Source: Streptomyces sp. Alt3 (lineage in GTDB: Bacteria; Actinomycetota; Actinomycetes; Streptomycetales; Streptomycetaceae). From it: a stretch of 64,000 bases of DNA. A model generated the notes under the pieces. It was not told the origin of the DNA. It worked only from the letters and a program-made list of their open reading frames with translations, and searched no databases. The stretch lies in NCBI RefSeq assembly GCF_030719215.1, contig NZ_CP120983.1, positions 3,720,001 through 3,784,000 on the forward strand. The letters run 5' to 3'. Both the position numbers and the translations under genes were made by a program. Positions 42,668 to 50,646 of the stretch are shown here, one piece after another. Every line of letters starts with the position of its first letter. The first letter of the stretch is position 1.

Positions 42668-43512
42668 ATGTACTCCCCCGGGGACGCCATGTGGTCGAGC
42701 TGGTCCTTCAGCAGGTCCACGACCTCGGTCTTTTCGAACGGCTCGATGCCGGTGGCGATGAGATTGACGCTCAGTTCCCCGTCGTACGCCGTGCACTGCA
42801 TGCCGTCGAGTTCCACGGCATCACCGCCGGCGTCCTTCTCCTTCGGCATGAGGAAGCATGCGGCGTGCTTGTGGCCCTTGACCGCGGGCCCCTTCCGGAA
42901 CACCCCCACGGATTCCAGCAGTTCCTGCCGGAACAGATGGGTGTCGCGGACGGCCTTGCGGTCCTTCATCTTCGTGATCTTGATTTCGACGGCCAGATCG
43001 TCGCTGTCCGCACGGTACGTACGCACGGCCACGCCCTGGATCTCGAGCTTGTCGATGCGCCTGTCGAGTTCCCGGCGCTGCTTGCCGGCCAGGCCCCTGC
43101 CCGTCTCCTTCAGCGCGGCCGCGGCCTTCTTCCCGCTGATCTCGCTGTCGTTGCCGTCGCTCCCCGAGTCGGGACCGAGCGTGTAGCCCGCGGGCACGGG
43201 AAGCTGGAGCTTGCTCAGCTCCGTGGACGCCCGGCCGGCGGACACGTCTCCGGCGGGGTCCTTGTCGGGCTCGCCGTCCGGCTTCTGCCACACCGTCGTC
43301 CTCGCCGTGCGGTCGGCGCCGCCGACCTTGTGCACGATGTAGGCGCCGGCGCCGACGGCACCTCCGAGCGCGCACGAGAGCACCGCCACGAGGAACCGCC
43401 GGCCGGGCTTCCTGGAGGGCGCGGAGGGCCCGGAGACGGCCGGGGCGGACGCACCGTCCGCGGTGGGCTCCGGCATGCTCCCGTCGGTCACCGGCATGTT
43501 CTCGTCGGTCAC
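42664..43512 (-). CDS. Membrane-anchored protein of a three-gene paralogous operon (second gene)
   Basis: The 282-residue protein starts at GTG 43512 within the stop of the gene before it (GTGA). It has a disordered cytosolic N-terminus, one membrane helix (FLVAVLSCALGGAVGAGAYI) and an outer domain with STELSKLQLPVPAGYTLGPD, the counterpart of the LR-x-LL-x-P-x-P-x-G motif in its neighbours. Two cysteines (ACFLMP and MQCTAY) may form a disulfide. Function unknown. Confidence 0.75.
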   Translation of the reverse strand: MTDENMPVTDGSMPEPTADGASAPAVSGPSAPSRKPGRRFLVAVLSCALGGAVGAGAYIVHKVGGADRTARTTVWQKPDGEPDKDPAGDVSAGRASTELSKLQLPVPAGYTLGPDSGSDGNDSEISGKKAAAALKETGRGLAGKQRRELDRRIDKLEIQGVAVRTYRADSDDLAVEIKITKMKDRKAVRDTHLFRQELLESVGVFRKGPAVKGHKHAACFLMPKEKDAGGDAVELDGMQCTAYDGELSVNLIATGIEPFEKTEVVDLLKDQLDHMASPGEYI

Positions 43513-44321
43513 AGGAGCCCCAGCTGCCGCTCGGCCATGCTGCGGATGTCCTTCTTGCCGAGCGGCTTGGTGTCGAACAAGTTGATCTCCATCATCACGT
43601 CGCCCCGTTGCGCGACGGCCCTGGCCCGGTACATCGGCAGGTATCCCGCTTCGTTGTGGACCTTGTAGAGGTAGTAGCGGCCGTTCCCGCTGCCCTTGAT
43701 CGGATCGCCCTCGTTGCCCGCGCCGATATCGCTCTCGCCCATGTACGACAGCTGGCTCTCCGCGTGGCCGACCGCGCCCAGCTGGTCACCGCTGCGGAAC
43801 TGGACGAGTGTCACGTTGACCACCCTGTTGCCCTTCTCCCAGGAGGCGCCCGCCGCCCGGCGGAAATCGGCTCCCAGCAGCTCCTCGTACATGTAGGCCT
43901 CGTCCTCGAAGAGCCGCGCGTCGTCCGCCAGGTCCATCCATCCGTCCTGCAGCCACAGGTCGTCGGACTTCTGGAATCCCTTCGGCTCGGGCAGCAGCAG
44001 CTTGCGCAGGTCGCCGTCCGTCTTGACCTGCCGGTCCTGCGAGGCGGGCAGCGGGGCCGGGACCTTGTCCGCCGGGAGCGCCTTCGCCGGGTAGGCCAGC
44101 TCCGCCTGCGACAGCGCGGGCAGCGGTGTCGGGGGCCGCTCGGCCTGGATGCCGTAGCCGACCGCCGTGCCGCCGGAGATGCCGATCAGGGCTGCGGCGG
44201 CGATCAGCAGGGCCGTACCGCCGCGTGGGCGCGGACGGGCCGCCGGGGCGGTCGGCGCCTCGGTCTCCGTCTCGGCCGGCGCCTCCGGCGGCGCGGCGGA
44301 AAGGGTGTCGTTCGTTTCCAA
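43509..44321 (-). CDS. Membrane-anchored protein of a three-gene paralogous operon (first gene)
   Basis: The 270-residue protein starts METNDTLSAAPP and has a Pro/Glu-rich cytosolic N-terminus and one helix (GTALLIAAAALIGISGGTAV). The exported domain contains DLRKLLLPEPKGFQ and a late VAQRGDVMMEINLFDTKPLGK. It heads a three-gene unit with 4-base overlaps. No family is recognised. GGACCC-rich bases before the ATG give only a weak ribosome site. Confidence 0.75.
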   Translation of the reverse strand: METNDTLSAAPPEAPAETETEAPTAPAARPRPRGGTALLIAAAALIGISGGTAVGYGIQAERPPTPLPALSQAELAYPAKALPADKVPAPLPASQDRQVKTDGDLRKLLLPEPKGFQKSDDLWLQDGWMDLADDARLFEDEAYMYEELLGADFRRAAGASWEKGNRVVNVTLVQFRSGDQLGAVGHAESQLSYMGESDIGAGNEGDPIKGSGNGRYYLYKVHNEAGYLPMYRARAVAQRGDVMMEINLFDTKPLGKKDIRSMAERQLGLL

Positions 44322-44426
44322 AAGGGTCCCCCCATGAGACCTGAGGCGCAGGTCCCATCACCCGCGCACACAGCAGACCCACAGGTCACAGGGGAGGTTG
44401 CCCGGCCGAGGATTACAGTTCGGTAC

Positions 44427-44789
44427 ATGTCGAAGAAGCTCGTGATCAAGGTGACCGCCGGAGCCGATGCCGCCGAGCGCTGCTCGCAGGCCTTCACCGT
44501 GGCGGCCGTGGCCGTCGCCAGTGGTGTCGAGGTCTCGCTGTGGCTGACCGGCGAGTCGGCCTGGTTCGCCCTGCCGGGTCGCGCCGCCGAGTTCGAACTG
44601 CCGCACTCCGCTCCCCTGCCCGACCTGATCGACTCGATCCTGGCGGGTGGCGGGATCACGCTCTGCACCCAGTGCGCGGCGCGGCGCGACATCACGGAGA
44701 AGGACGTCCTGGAGGGCGTGCGGATCGCCGGCGCCCAGGTGTTCGTGCAGGAGGCCATGGCGGACGGCACCCAGGCCCTCGTCTACTGA
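44427..44789 (+). CDS. DsrE-family protein
   Basis: The 120-residue protein begins MSKKLVIKVTAGADAAERCS and has the DsrE/DsrF-like Rossmann-type fold, with Cys residues in ITLCTQCAARRDI. Family members move sulfur in relay reactions; the CxxC here may carry persulfide. It lies near a sulfurtransferase and a cysteine leader, which supports a sulfur role. Divergent from the three-gene operon. Confidence 0.85.
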   Translation: MSKKLVIKVTAGADAAERCSQAFTVAAVAVASGVEVSLWLTGESAWFALPGRAAEFELPHSAPLPDLIDSILAGGGITLCTQCAARRDITEKDVLEGVRIAGAQVFVQEAMADGTQALVY

Positions 44790-44808
44790 TCCGCGCCCGG
44801 CCGTCGGC

Positions 44809-45183
44809 CTACCGGCGGTTGTCCCTGCCGTCGAGCTCGTCCCACCACCGGTCGGACGTCGGGTCGCCCGTGGGTGCCTGCTGCGGCGAGCGCGGCCGGG
44901 AGGCCGGGGGCGGGGACTTCGGGGGCCGGGAAAGGTCGGGCGGGGAGCCCTCGGGCGGCCGGCCCGGAGCCCGGGATCCCGGGGAGGGATCGTCCCACCA
45001 ACGGTCCTCCGGCCCACGCCGGTTGGCGACGATCGCCGCGACGGGCGGTATGACCATGGCGACGACGCACATCGCCACGGCCGCAGGGACGGACCACAGA
45101 CGCACGAAGGCCCAGGCGGAGACGAAGAGGAAGAGGCATCCGCCCATCATCAGAAAATAGACGCGCCTGCGCCGGGCGTACAT
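44809..45183 (-). CDS. DUF3099 family membrane protein
   Basis: The 124-residue protein from ATG 45183 begins with a basic segment (MYARRRRVYF) and two membrane helices (MMGGCLFLFVSAWAFVRLW and VAMCVVAMVIPPVAAIVANR). A Pro/Ser-rich tail contains two DRWWD motifs (EDRWWDDPS and SDRWWDELD). DUF3099 is restricted to actinomycetes and has no known function. Confidence 0.82.
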   Translation of the reverse strand: MYARRRRVYFLMMGGCLFLFVSAWAFVRLWSVPAAVAMCVVAMVIPPVAAIVANRRGPEDRWWDDPSPGSRAPGRPPEGSPPDLSRPPKSPPPASRPRSPQQAPTGDPTSDRWWDELDGRDNRR

Positions 45184-45233
45184 GAGTCCAGAGTAGGGCT
45201 CACCGGCGCGGATGCGCACGTGGACGGCACGAA

Positions 45234-45281
45234 GGGCCGCACCCCGCTTCAGGTGGCGTCCAACCCCCTGGGGTGCGGCCC
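45234..45281 (-). terminator. Stem-loop after the sulfurtransferase-DUF1416 unit
   Basis: A perfect 12-bp stem (GGGCCGCACCCC at 45234-45245, GGGGTGCGGCCC at 45270-45281) with a 24-base loop starts 22 bases past the DUF1416 stop on the minus strand. It separates this operon from the DUF3099 gene. Confidence 0.75.
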
Positions 45282-45303
45282 TCCGGCCGTATGCGCGCGT
45301 GAA

Positions 45304-45591
45304 CTACACGGCGATGGCGACCTCGGCGAGGCCACCGGTCTGCGCCACGACCGTACGGTCGGCGGTGCCGCCCGGAACCAGGGCGCGGAGCGTCCAGGTG
45401 CCCTCGGCCGCGTAGAAGCGGAACTGTCCGGTGGCCGAGGTCGGGACCTCGGCGGTGAACTCACCGGTCGAGTCCAGCAGTCGGACGTAGCCGGTGACGG
45501 GCTCGCCGTCGCGGGTCACGCTGCCCTGGATGGTCGTCTCGCCCGGCTTGATCGTCGAAGCGTCGGGGCCGCCGGCCTGTGCTCCACACAT
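45304..45591 (-). CDS. DUF1416 family protein
   Basis: The 95-residue protein begins MCGAQAGGPDASTIKPGETT and has a carboxypeptidase-regulatory-like beta sandwich (GEPVTGYVRLLDSTGEFTAE). DUF1416 genes nearly always follow a CysA-type sulfurtransferase in actinomycetes, as here (48-bp gap). The Cys2 near the start may accept sulfur. The role is presumed to be in thiosulfate or cysteine metabolism. Confidence 0.9.
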   Translation of the reverse strand: MCGAQAGGPDASTIKPGETTIQGSVTRDGEPVTGYVRLLDSTGEFTAEVPTSATGQFRFYAAEGTWTLRALVPGGTADRTVVAQTGGLAEVAIAV

Positions 45592-45639
45592 GGTGTTCTG
45601 TCCTTCTGGTCGGGGTCCTGCTGATCAGGTCCTGCGGAG

Positions 45640-46479
45640 TTACTTGTTGGCGCCGAGCTCGATCGGCACGCCCACCAGGGAGCCGTACTCGGTCCACGAA
45701 CCGTCGTAGTTCTTGACGTTGTCGACACCGAGCAGCTCGTGCAGGACGAACCAGGTCAGGGCCGAACGCTCACCGATGCGGCACAGCGCGATGGTGTCCT
45801 TCGACAGGTCGACCTGCTCGTCCTCGTAGAGGGCCTTGAGCTCGTCGTCCGACTTGAAGGTGCCGTCGTCGTTGGCGTTCTTCGACCACGGGATGTTGCG
45901 CGAGCTCGGCACGTGGCCGGGGCGCTGCGACTGCTCCTGCGGGAGGTGCGCCGGCGCGAGCAGCTTGCCGCTGAACTCGTCGGGCGAGCGCACGTCGACG
46001 ATGTTCTGGTTGCCGATGGCGGCCACGACGTCGTCGCGGTAGGCGCGGATGGACTCGTCCTGGGCCTTGGCCTTGTACTGGGTGGCCGGGCGCGTCGGGA
46101 CGGCGTCGGTCAGGTCGCGGGAGTCGAGCTCCCACTTCTTGCGGCCGCCGTCGAGCAGCTTGACGTTCTCGTGGCCGTACAGCTTGAAGTACCAGTAGGC
46201 GTACGAGGCGAACCAGTTGTTGTTGCCGCCGTAGAGGATGACCAGCGTGTCGTTGCCGATGCCCTTCTCGGACAGGAGCTTCTCGAAGCCGGCCTGGTCG
46301 ACGAAGTCACGGCGGACCGGGTCCTGGAGGTCCTTGGTCCAGTCGATCCGGATCGCGTTCTTGATGTGGTTCTTCTCGTACGCCGAGGTGTCCTCGTCGA
46401 CCTCGACGATGGCGACCTGCGGGTCCTCGATGTGGGCCTCGACCCAGTCGGCGTCGACGAGGACGTCTGCGCGGCTCAT
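45640..46479 (-). CDS. Thiosulfate/3-mercaptopyruvate sulfurtransferase (CysA-type rhodanese)
   Basis: The 279-residue two-domain rhodanese has inactive N-terminal and active C-terminal halves. The active loop is ALCRIGERSALTW, with the persulfide-forming Cys. Early sequence MSRADVLVDADWVEAHI matches mycobacterial CysA2/SseA. It transfers sulfur from thiosulfate to thiophilic acceptors. A 26-codon cysteine-containing leader ORF lies 151 bp upstream, which suggests control by cysteine supply. Confidence 0.94.
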   Translation of the reverse strand: MSRADVLVDADWVEAHIEDPQVAIVEVDEDTSAYEKNHIKNAIRIDWTKDLQDPVRRDFVDQAGFEKLLSEKGIGNDTLVILYGGNNNWFASYAYWYFKLYGHENVKLLDGGRKKWELDSRDLTDAVPTRPATQYKAKAQDESIRAYRDDVVAAIGNQNIVDVRSPDEFSGKLLAPAHLPQEQSQRPGHVPSSRNIPWSKNANDDGTFKSDDELKALYEDEQVDLSKDTIALCRIGERSALTWFVLHELLGVDNVKNYDGSWTEYGSLVGVPIELGANK

Positions 46480-46630
46480 GTGTTTCTCCTCCGGGGCAGT
46501 CTGCGGCGGGGTGGTGCGGAGTGCTGGGTGCCGGATGTACGCGCAGGTGCTGGGAGCGGAACGCGTACGGAAGGCACGGGTTCGGCCCTGACGTCGTCGA
46601 AGGGCCGGCGGGAAACGGGAGAGGTCCCGC

Positions 46631-46711
46631 TCAGAAGGTGCGACAGAGCATGGCGGCGACGCGGCACAGGTCTACTGCCCGCCGCTTCGTGAGGTCCGCC
46701 TGTCGCTTCAT
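46631..46711 (-). CDS. Cysteine-containing leader peptide upstream of the sulfurtransferase gene
   Basis: This 26-codon ORF (ATG 46711 to TGA 46631) ends in the core RRAVDLCRVAAMLCR. It matches the actinobacterial leader-peptide pattern R-R-x-V-D-L-x-R-x-x-x-x-L-C-R found before sulfur-assimilation genes. In mycobacteria, cysteine codons in such uORFs stall ribosomes at low cysteine and induce the downstream operon. The 151-bp gap before the sulfurtransferase start leaves room for attenuator structures. The family resemblance is clear; the mechanism here is inferred. Confidence 0.85.
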   Translation of the reverse strand: MKRQADLTKRRAVDLCRVAAMLCRTF

Positions 46712-46962
46712 GCGTCCGATCGTAGGGAGGTACGGGCGGAGATGTCACCGTCGTGTCGGATGATGAGACACGATCGTCCGCCATACGAGACGCCCGAAGG
46801 TTCGATGAACTCGGCGGCCCTGATTCCGGCGGCCGGGGAGCGACGGCCATCTACGGAACGGACGAGCCCGTCTCATTATCTGGATCGGCCGTCCGGTCCA
46901 CCGTCACGGAGCCCCTACCCCACCCGCCCGGGGGTCATCCACGGCGGCCCGCCCTCGCGGCG

Positions 46963-47658
46963 TCAGCCCGCGAGCCGGACGTCCGACCCGGTCACCGAGA
47001 TCTCCAGGCCGCCCGGCGCCACCTCGATCTTCTGGAGCTCCAGGCCGTCGGGCAGTCCGCCGATGGCGCGCTCGAAGTCGGTCTTCGTCCGCACCAGGTC
47101 CTCCAGGCCGGGGATGCCCTCGCCCGGCACCTCGTCGGCGCGCACCCTGACGGTGTCGCCGTCGACCAGGGTGACCGTGGAGAGCACGCTGCGCGTGAGC
47201 GTCCGGCCCAGCAGCGGGATCTCGACCGAGCCGGTGACCTTGACCTTGCCGTCGCCGCCGTAGGCGACGGTGACACCGTCGTCGGCCGCCTCCGTCAGGG
47301 CCGCGTACGAGACGACGGCCGTCCCGGAGGCCCGGGAGGCGGTGGCGCTGGTGTAGCCGGCCCCCAGCGTGACCTGGCTCAGCTCGGCCCGGATCTCGCT
47401 GATGCGTATCTCCCGCCCGGCGGCGCTGGCGCGGATGTCCTTGACCGTGACGTCGACACGGTCGAACTCCGAGGCCGCAGCCTGGGTCAGGAAGGGGAAG
47501 CCCTTGATGGAGACCTCGGTCGAACCGGTCTCGGCGTCGGCGAACGAGATCCGCCCCTCGGCCTCCGACTCCGCGAAGTACAGGGCGACGCGGTCCACGG
47601 CGACGAAAACGCCGCCCAGTACCACGGCCATGATCAGCAGTATTCGCAGTGCTCGCAT
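46963..47658 (-). CDS. DUF2993 (LmeA-type) envelope lipid-binding protein
   Basis: The 231-residue protein from ATG 47658 has an N-terminal membrane/signal segment (ALRILLIMAVVLGGVFVAVD) and then an exported domain starting ALYFAESEAEGRI. It includes VSIKGFPFLTQAAASEFDRVDV, the DUF2993 hallmark. Mycobacterial LmeA binds phosphatidylinositol and acts in lipomannan elongation. Here a lipid-binding envelope role is likely. Converges with no gene; separated from the leader region by about 250 bp. Confidence 0.87.
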   Translation of the reverse strand: MRALRILLIMAVVLGGVFVAVDRVALYFAESEAEGRISFADAETGSTEVSIKGFPFLTQAAASEFDRVDVTVKDIRASAAGREIRISEIRAELSQVTLGAGYTSATASRASGTAVVSYAALTEAADDGVTVAYGGDGKVKVTGSVEIPLLGRTLTRSVLSTVTLVDGDTVRVRADEVPGEGIPGLEDLVRTKTDFERAIGGLPDGLELQKIEVAPGGLEISVTGSDVRLAG

Positions 47659-47813
47659 GCCTGTTGTTCCCCCACTCGGACCGGCCGGACCCTGGTGCAC
47701 GTGAGCCTACTGCCGCGGTGCGGCGCGCCCGGAGTGATCGACGAGCGCGGAGGCCGGCCGGTTCCACCGGTCAGGAGCCGGGAGTGGGGGAACGTCGGGA
47801 ACGTCCCGGAACG

Positions 47814-49088
47814 TCAGGCGATCGCACGGCCGATCAGATAGACGGCGGGAGCGGCGGCCGTGAGCGGCAGCGCCACCCCAGCCGTCATGTGCACGAAGCG
47901 GGACGGGTAGTCGTAGCTCGCGACCCGCAAACCGATCAGCGCGCAGCCACCGGCCGCGAACCCGAGGAACGCCGCCTGCGCCCCGAAGTCGGTGAACACT
48001 CCGGCGGCCAGGCCCGCCCCCGCCGAGGCGAGCAGTGCCGCCACGACCGAGACCGCTCCGGGCAGCGGCAGTGCCCTGACGAGCACGCCCACGGCGACCG
48101 CGACACCGCCCACCGTCACCGCGTCCGGGACGGCGGCCAGGTGTCCTGCCGCCAGTACGGCGAGCGCGGCCGACGCGACGGTGGCCGTCAGGCCGTACAT
48201 CCGCTCGTCGGCACCGGCATGGCTGCGCAGCTGGAGGACGATGGTGAGCAGCACCCAGACACCGAGCGTGCCGAGGATGGCCGCCGGGGCGTTGTCCCGG
48301 CCCGCGGCGAGCAGCACGGCATCGGCCACGACACCACCGGCGAAGGCGAGCGCGATGCCCTGCCGGGCCGGCCACATGCCGTTGAGCCGGAACCAGCCCG
48401 CGGCCGTCACGGCCTGGAGCAGGACCAGGGGCACGAGCAGGGCGTAGGCCCCGATCGCCGCGCCGAGGGCGAGGAGCAGGCCGAGGCCCGCCGTGATCGC
48501 GGCGGGCTGCATCCCCGGCGCGATGATCGGCGAACGCCCCTCGGCACGGGCCCGCTGGGCGTCGGTGATGCGGCTGTTGCCCAGAGTGGTCGGCGCGCTG
48601 TAACCGGAGTCGTCGGGAGCGGCCGCCGGGGCAGCCTGGGCGGGCGGCGCGGGCGGGACGTACTGCGGCTGCGGCGCCGCGGCCTCGGGCGGCAGTGGGT
48701 AGCCACCCTGCGCGGCAGGCGCGGCAGGCGCGTCGTGGTGCTGCGGCCGGATCGTCGGCTGGTACGTGGTGTCCCAGGTCTGCCCCTGCCACGTCTGGGC
48801 CACGCCCTGGTCGGCGGGCTGGGTCCGGAAGGCACCCTGCTCCGGCTGGACGGCGGGCTGCTGCTGTTGCTGCTGCGCCCAGGGCTGCTGCGCGTGGGGC
48901 TGCTGCTGCCCGTACGCCGACTGCGGGTCGTTCTGCTGCTGCCCGTACGCGTCGTACTGCTGTGGGCTCTGCGGCTGCCCGTACGCGTCGTACTGCTGCT
49001 GTCCGTACGCCGGGTCGTACGGCTGCTGCCCCTGGCGCTGCTGTCCGTGACCGGGGTCGTACGGATACTGCTGATCGTTGTCGCTCAT
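47814..49088 (-). CDS. Multi-pass membrane protein with Gln/Tyr-rich N-terminal repeats
   Basis: The 424-residue protein from ATG 49088 has a 135-residue cytosolic N-terminus built of imperfect repeats such as QQYDAYGQPQ and QQYDAYGQQQ, plus poly-Gln runs. A Pro/Ala spacer follows, then about nine hydrophobic helices. The low-complexity region looks prion-like and could drive condensation or protein contacts at the membrane. The membrane part has no family that I recognise. The repeats are conserved in style in other Streptomyces. Confidence 0.72.
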   Translation of the reverse strand: MSDNDQQYPYDPGHGQQRQGQQPYDPAYGQQQYDAYGQPQSPQQYDAYGQQQNDPQSAYGQQQPHAQQPWAQQQQQQPAVQPEQGAFRTQPADQGVAQTWQGQTWDTTYQPTIRPQHHDAPAAPAAQGGYPLPPEAAAPQPQYVPPAPPAQAAPAAAPDDSGYSAPTTLGNSRITDAQRARAEGRSPIIAPGMQPAAITAGLGLLLALGAAIGAYALLVPLVLLQAVTAAGWFRLNGMWPARQGIALAFAGGVVADAVLLAAGRDNAPAAILGTLGVWVLLTIVLQLRSHAGADERMYGLTATVASAALAVLAAGHLAAVPDAVTVGGVAVAVGVLVRALPLPGAVSVVAALLASAGAGLAAGVFTDFGAQAAFLGFAAGGCALIGLRVASYDYPSRFVHMTAGVALPLTAAAPAVYLIGRAIA

Positions 49089-49098
49089 GGTCTGCGGT

Positions 49099-49353
49099 TC
49101 ACCCTCCTGCGAACGGCGGGAGCACCTCGACCGTGCCGCCCTCGGCAAGCCGTACGGTCTCATGACCGCGGGTCCCCACAGGATTCCCGTCGATCAGGAA
49201 CGAGCATCGGCGCAGTACGCGCGTCAGCTCACCGGGGTGCCGCTCGCGCACCCCGTCGAGAGCCTCGGCGAGCGTGACCGCCGTGTACGGCTCCTCCGCG
49301 GTCCCTGCGGCGGCCTTGGCCGCGGCCCAGTAGCGGATCGTCCCCGCTGCCAT
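49099..49353 (-). CDS. MoaD/ThiS-family sulfur carrier protein
   Basis: The 84-residue ubiquitin-fold protein from ATG 49353 ends in the Gly-Gly tail (LPPFAGG) needed for adenylation and thiocarboxylation. Core motifs are ALDGVRERHPGELTRVL and TVEVLPPFAGG. It could serve molybdopterin, thiamine or a cysteine (CysO-like) pathway; no partner E1 enzyme is in the window. It lies 10 bp upstream of the Gln-rich membrane protein gene and follows the hydrolase gene on the same strand. Confidence 0.88.
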   Translation of the reverse strand: MAAGTIRYWAAAKAAAGTAEEPYTAVTLAEALDGVRERHPGELTRVLRRCSFLIDGNPVGTRGHETVRLAEGGTVEVLPPFAGG

Positions 49354-49394
49354 GGCGGCACCCCTTTCGTCGTACGTCGGCTGTCCATCATGGA

Positions 49395-50345
49395 TCACGC
49401 CGACCCGGTCCAGTCCGCGATGCGGGTCAGCAGGGCCTCGTCCGCGGCGTTCTCCGCGTGGCCCATGCCGTGTTCCAGCCAGAGTTCGGCGCCGTCACCC
49501 GCGGCTCCTGCCAGCATCCGCGGGTGGTCGACGGGGAAATACGGGTCCTGGTCACCGTGCACGATCAGCAGGGGCACCCCGATCAGCGGGACCGCCTCCA
49601 CCGGCGAGAGCGGCACGGGGTCCCAGTCCTCCTGGTGGATGCGGGTGCGGAAGCCGTAGCGCCCGACGAACCGGCCTGCGGGCCGGGTGACCACCCAGTG
49701 CAGGCGGCGCATCGGTGCCGTGCCGCGGTAGTACCAGCGCGCCGGGGCGCTCACGGCGACGACCACGTCCGTGTGGGCGTCCGCACGCATATGGGAATGC
49801 GCTTCCGCACGCCCCTTGTGCGTTGCGTGCGCCCCCGTACGCGGCCCCACCCGTTCGGGCTCCTCCGGCCCGAATTCCTCCTCCGCGGATTCTGCGGATT
49901 CCGGCGCCGTATACAGAGCGGCGTGGCGGAGCACCACGGAACCGCCCATCGAGAAGCCGACCGTAACGATTCGGCGGTGCCCCAGCGACCGTGCCCAGGC
50001 GACCGCGGCCGCCAGGTCAAGCACTTCGCGATCGCCCACCGTCGACCGTCCGCCGGACCTTCCGTGCCCCCGAAAGGAGAACGTGATCACGGCCGCACGC
50101 TGGGCGAACACCTCGGCGGCCCGAAGCAGTGCCGGCCGGTCCGCGGAGCCGGTGAAACCGTGTGCGAGGACGACGGCGGTCCCTTCCGGGACACCGCCTC
50201 CGGCGCCCCCGGAACCCGCCGTGCACGGGGTGTACACCGCCTCGATACGGACCCCGTCACCGGTCAGCAACGTGGCGCGCCGGGGCACCCGCGTGATCGA
50301 GGGAACAGAAGAACTCGGGAAACGACCCTCGGACACAGAACTCAT
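49395..50345 (-). CDS. Alpha/beta hydrolase
   Basis: The 316-residue protein has the oxyanion motif LAHGFTGSADRPALL, nucleophile elbow VGFSMGGSVVL, acid-site region LIVHGDQDPYFP and catalytic His in HGMGHAENAADE. A charged, His-rich insert (about 155-195, after the nucleophile domain) replaces the usual cap. Substrate unknown. It is divergent from glnR with about 300 bp between them. Confidence 0.9.
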   Translation of the reverse strand: MSSVSEGRFPSSSVPSITRVPRRATLLTGDGVRIEAVYTPCTAGSGGAGGGVPEGTAVVLAHGFTGSADRPALLRAAEVFAQRAAVITFSFRGHGRSGGRSTVGDREVLDLAAAVAWARSLGHRRIVTVGFSMGGSVVLRHAALYTAPESAESAEEEFGPEEPERVGPRTGAHATHKGRAEAHSHMRADAHTDVVVAVSAPARWYYRGTAPMRRLHWVVTRPAGRFVGRYGFRTRIHQEDWDPVPLSPVEAVPLIGVPLLIVHGDQDPYFPVDHPRMLAGAAGDGAELWLEHGMGHAENAADEALLTRIADWTGSA

Positions 50346-50415
50346 GTGGGCTATTCTGCTGCGAAGAGGATCCGGGCAAAGCAGCCCCCGGGTCCTTTTG
50401 TGCTTTCCGAGCGTT

Positions 50416-50431
50416 GTTACGGCGACGTTTC
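50416..50431 (-). promoter_or_regulatory. Candidate GlnR box upstream of glnR
   Basis: On the minus strand the sequence reads GAAAC-GTCGCC-GTAAC, a perfect match to the b-a portion of the GlnR site consensus (gTnAc-N6-GaAAc repeats). It lies 212 bases upstream of the glnR start in the divergent promoter region shared with the hydrolase. It may allow autoregulation. A single 16-base match could arise by chance. Confidence 0.45.
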
Positions 50432-50589
50432 GACAAGCTCAGCGGTCCCCGGGCGCGGGGCCGCACAGTAAAAACCGTATGACGGCCGTCGCAGGTGATG
50501 GCCTCACGGGAGTACGAAGCAGTGCCGCATACTCCCCCGGGTCCGACCCGGGAGTGCCCCTCTCGCAGGGAACGAGGAGGACCGACGTA

Positions 50590-50646
50590 ATGGGCGAGCT
50601 GAACGTGCACGATCGACCGACGACCCAGGCAGGTGGGCGGCGATGA
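50590..50646 (+). CDS. 18-residue upstream ORF overlapping the glnR start
   Basis: ATG 50590 has a strong AGGAGG about 9 bases upstream. It encodes [18 protein letters not shown] and ends in ATGA, where the ATG is the glnR start (50643). glnR itself has only a weak GGTGGG site. The arrangement implies that glnR translation depends on ribosomes that finish this uORF. Hairpins lie just upstream: GGGAGTA (50508-50514) with TACTCCC (about 50530), then CCGGGT/ACCCGG (about 50537-50553). Confidence 0.7.
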   Translation: MGELNVHDRPTTQAGGRR

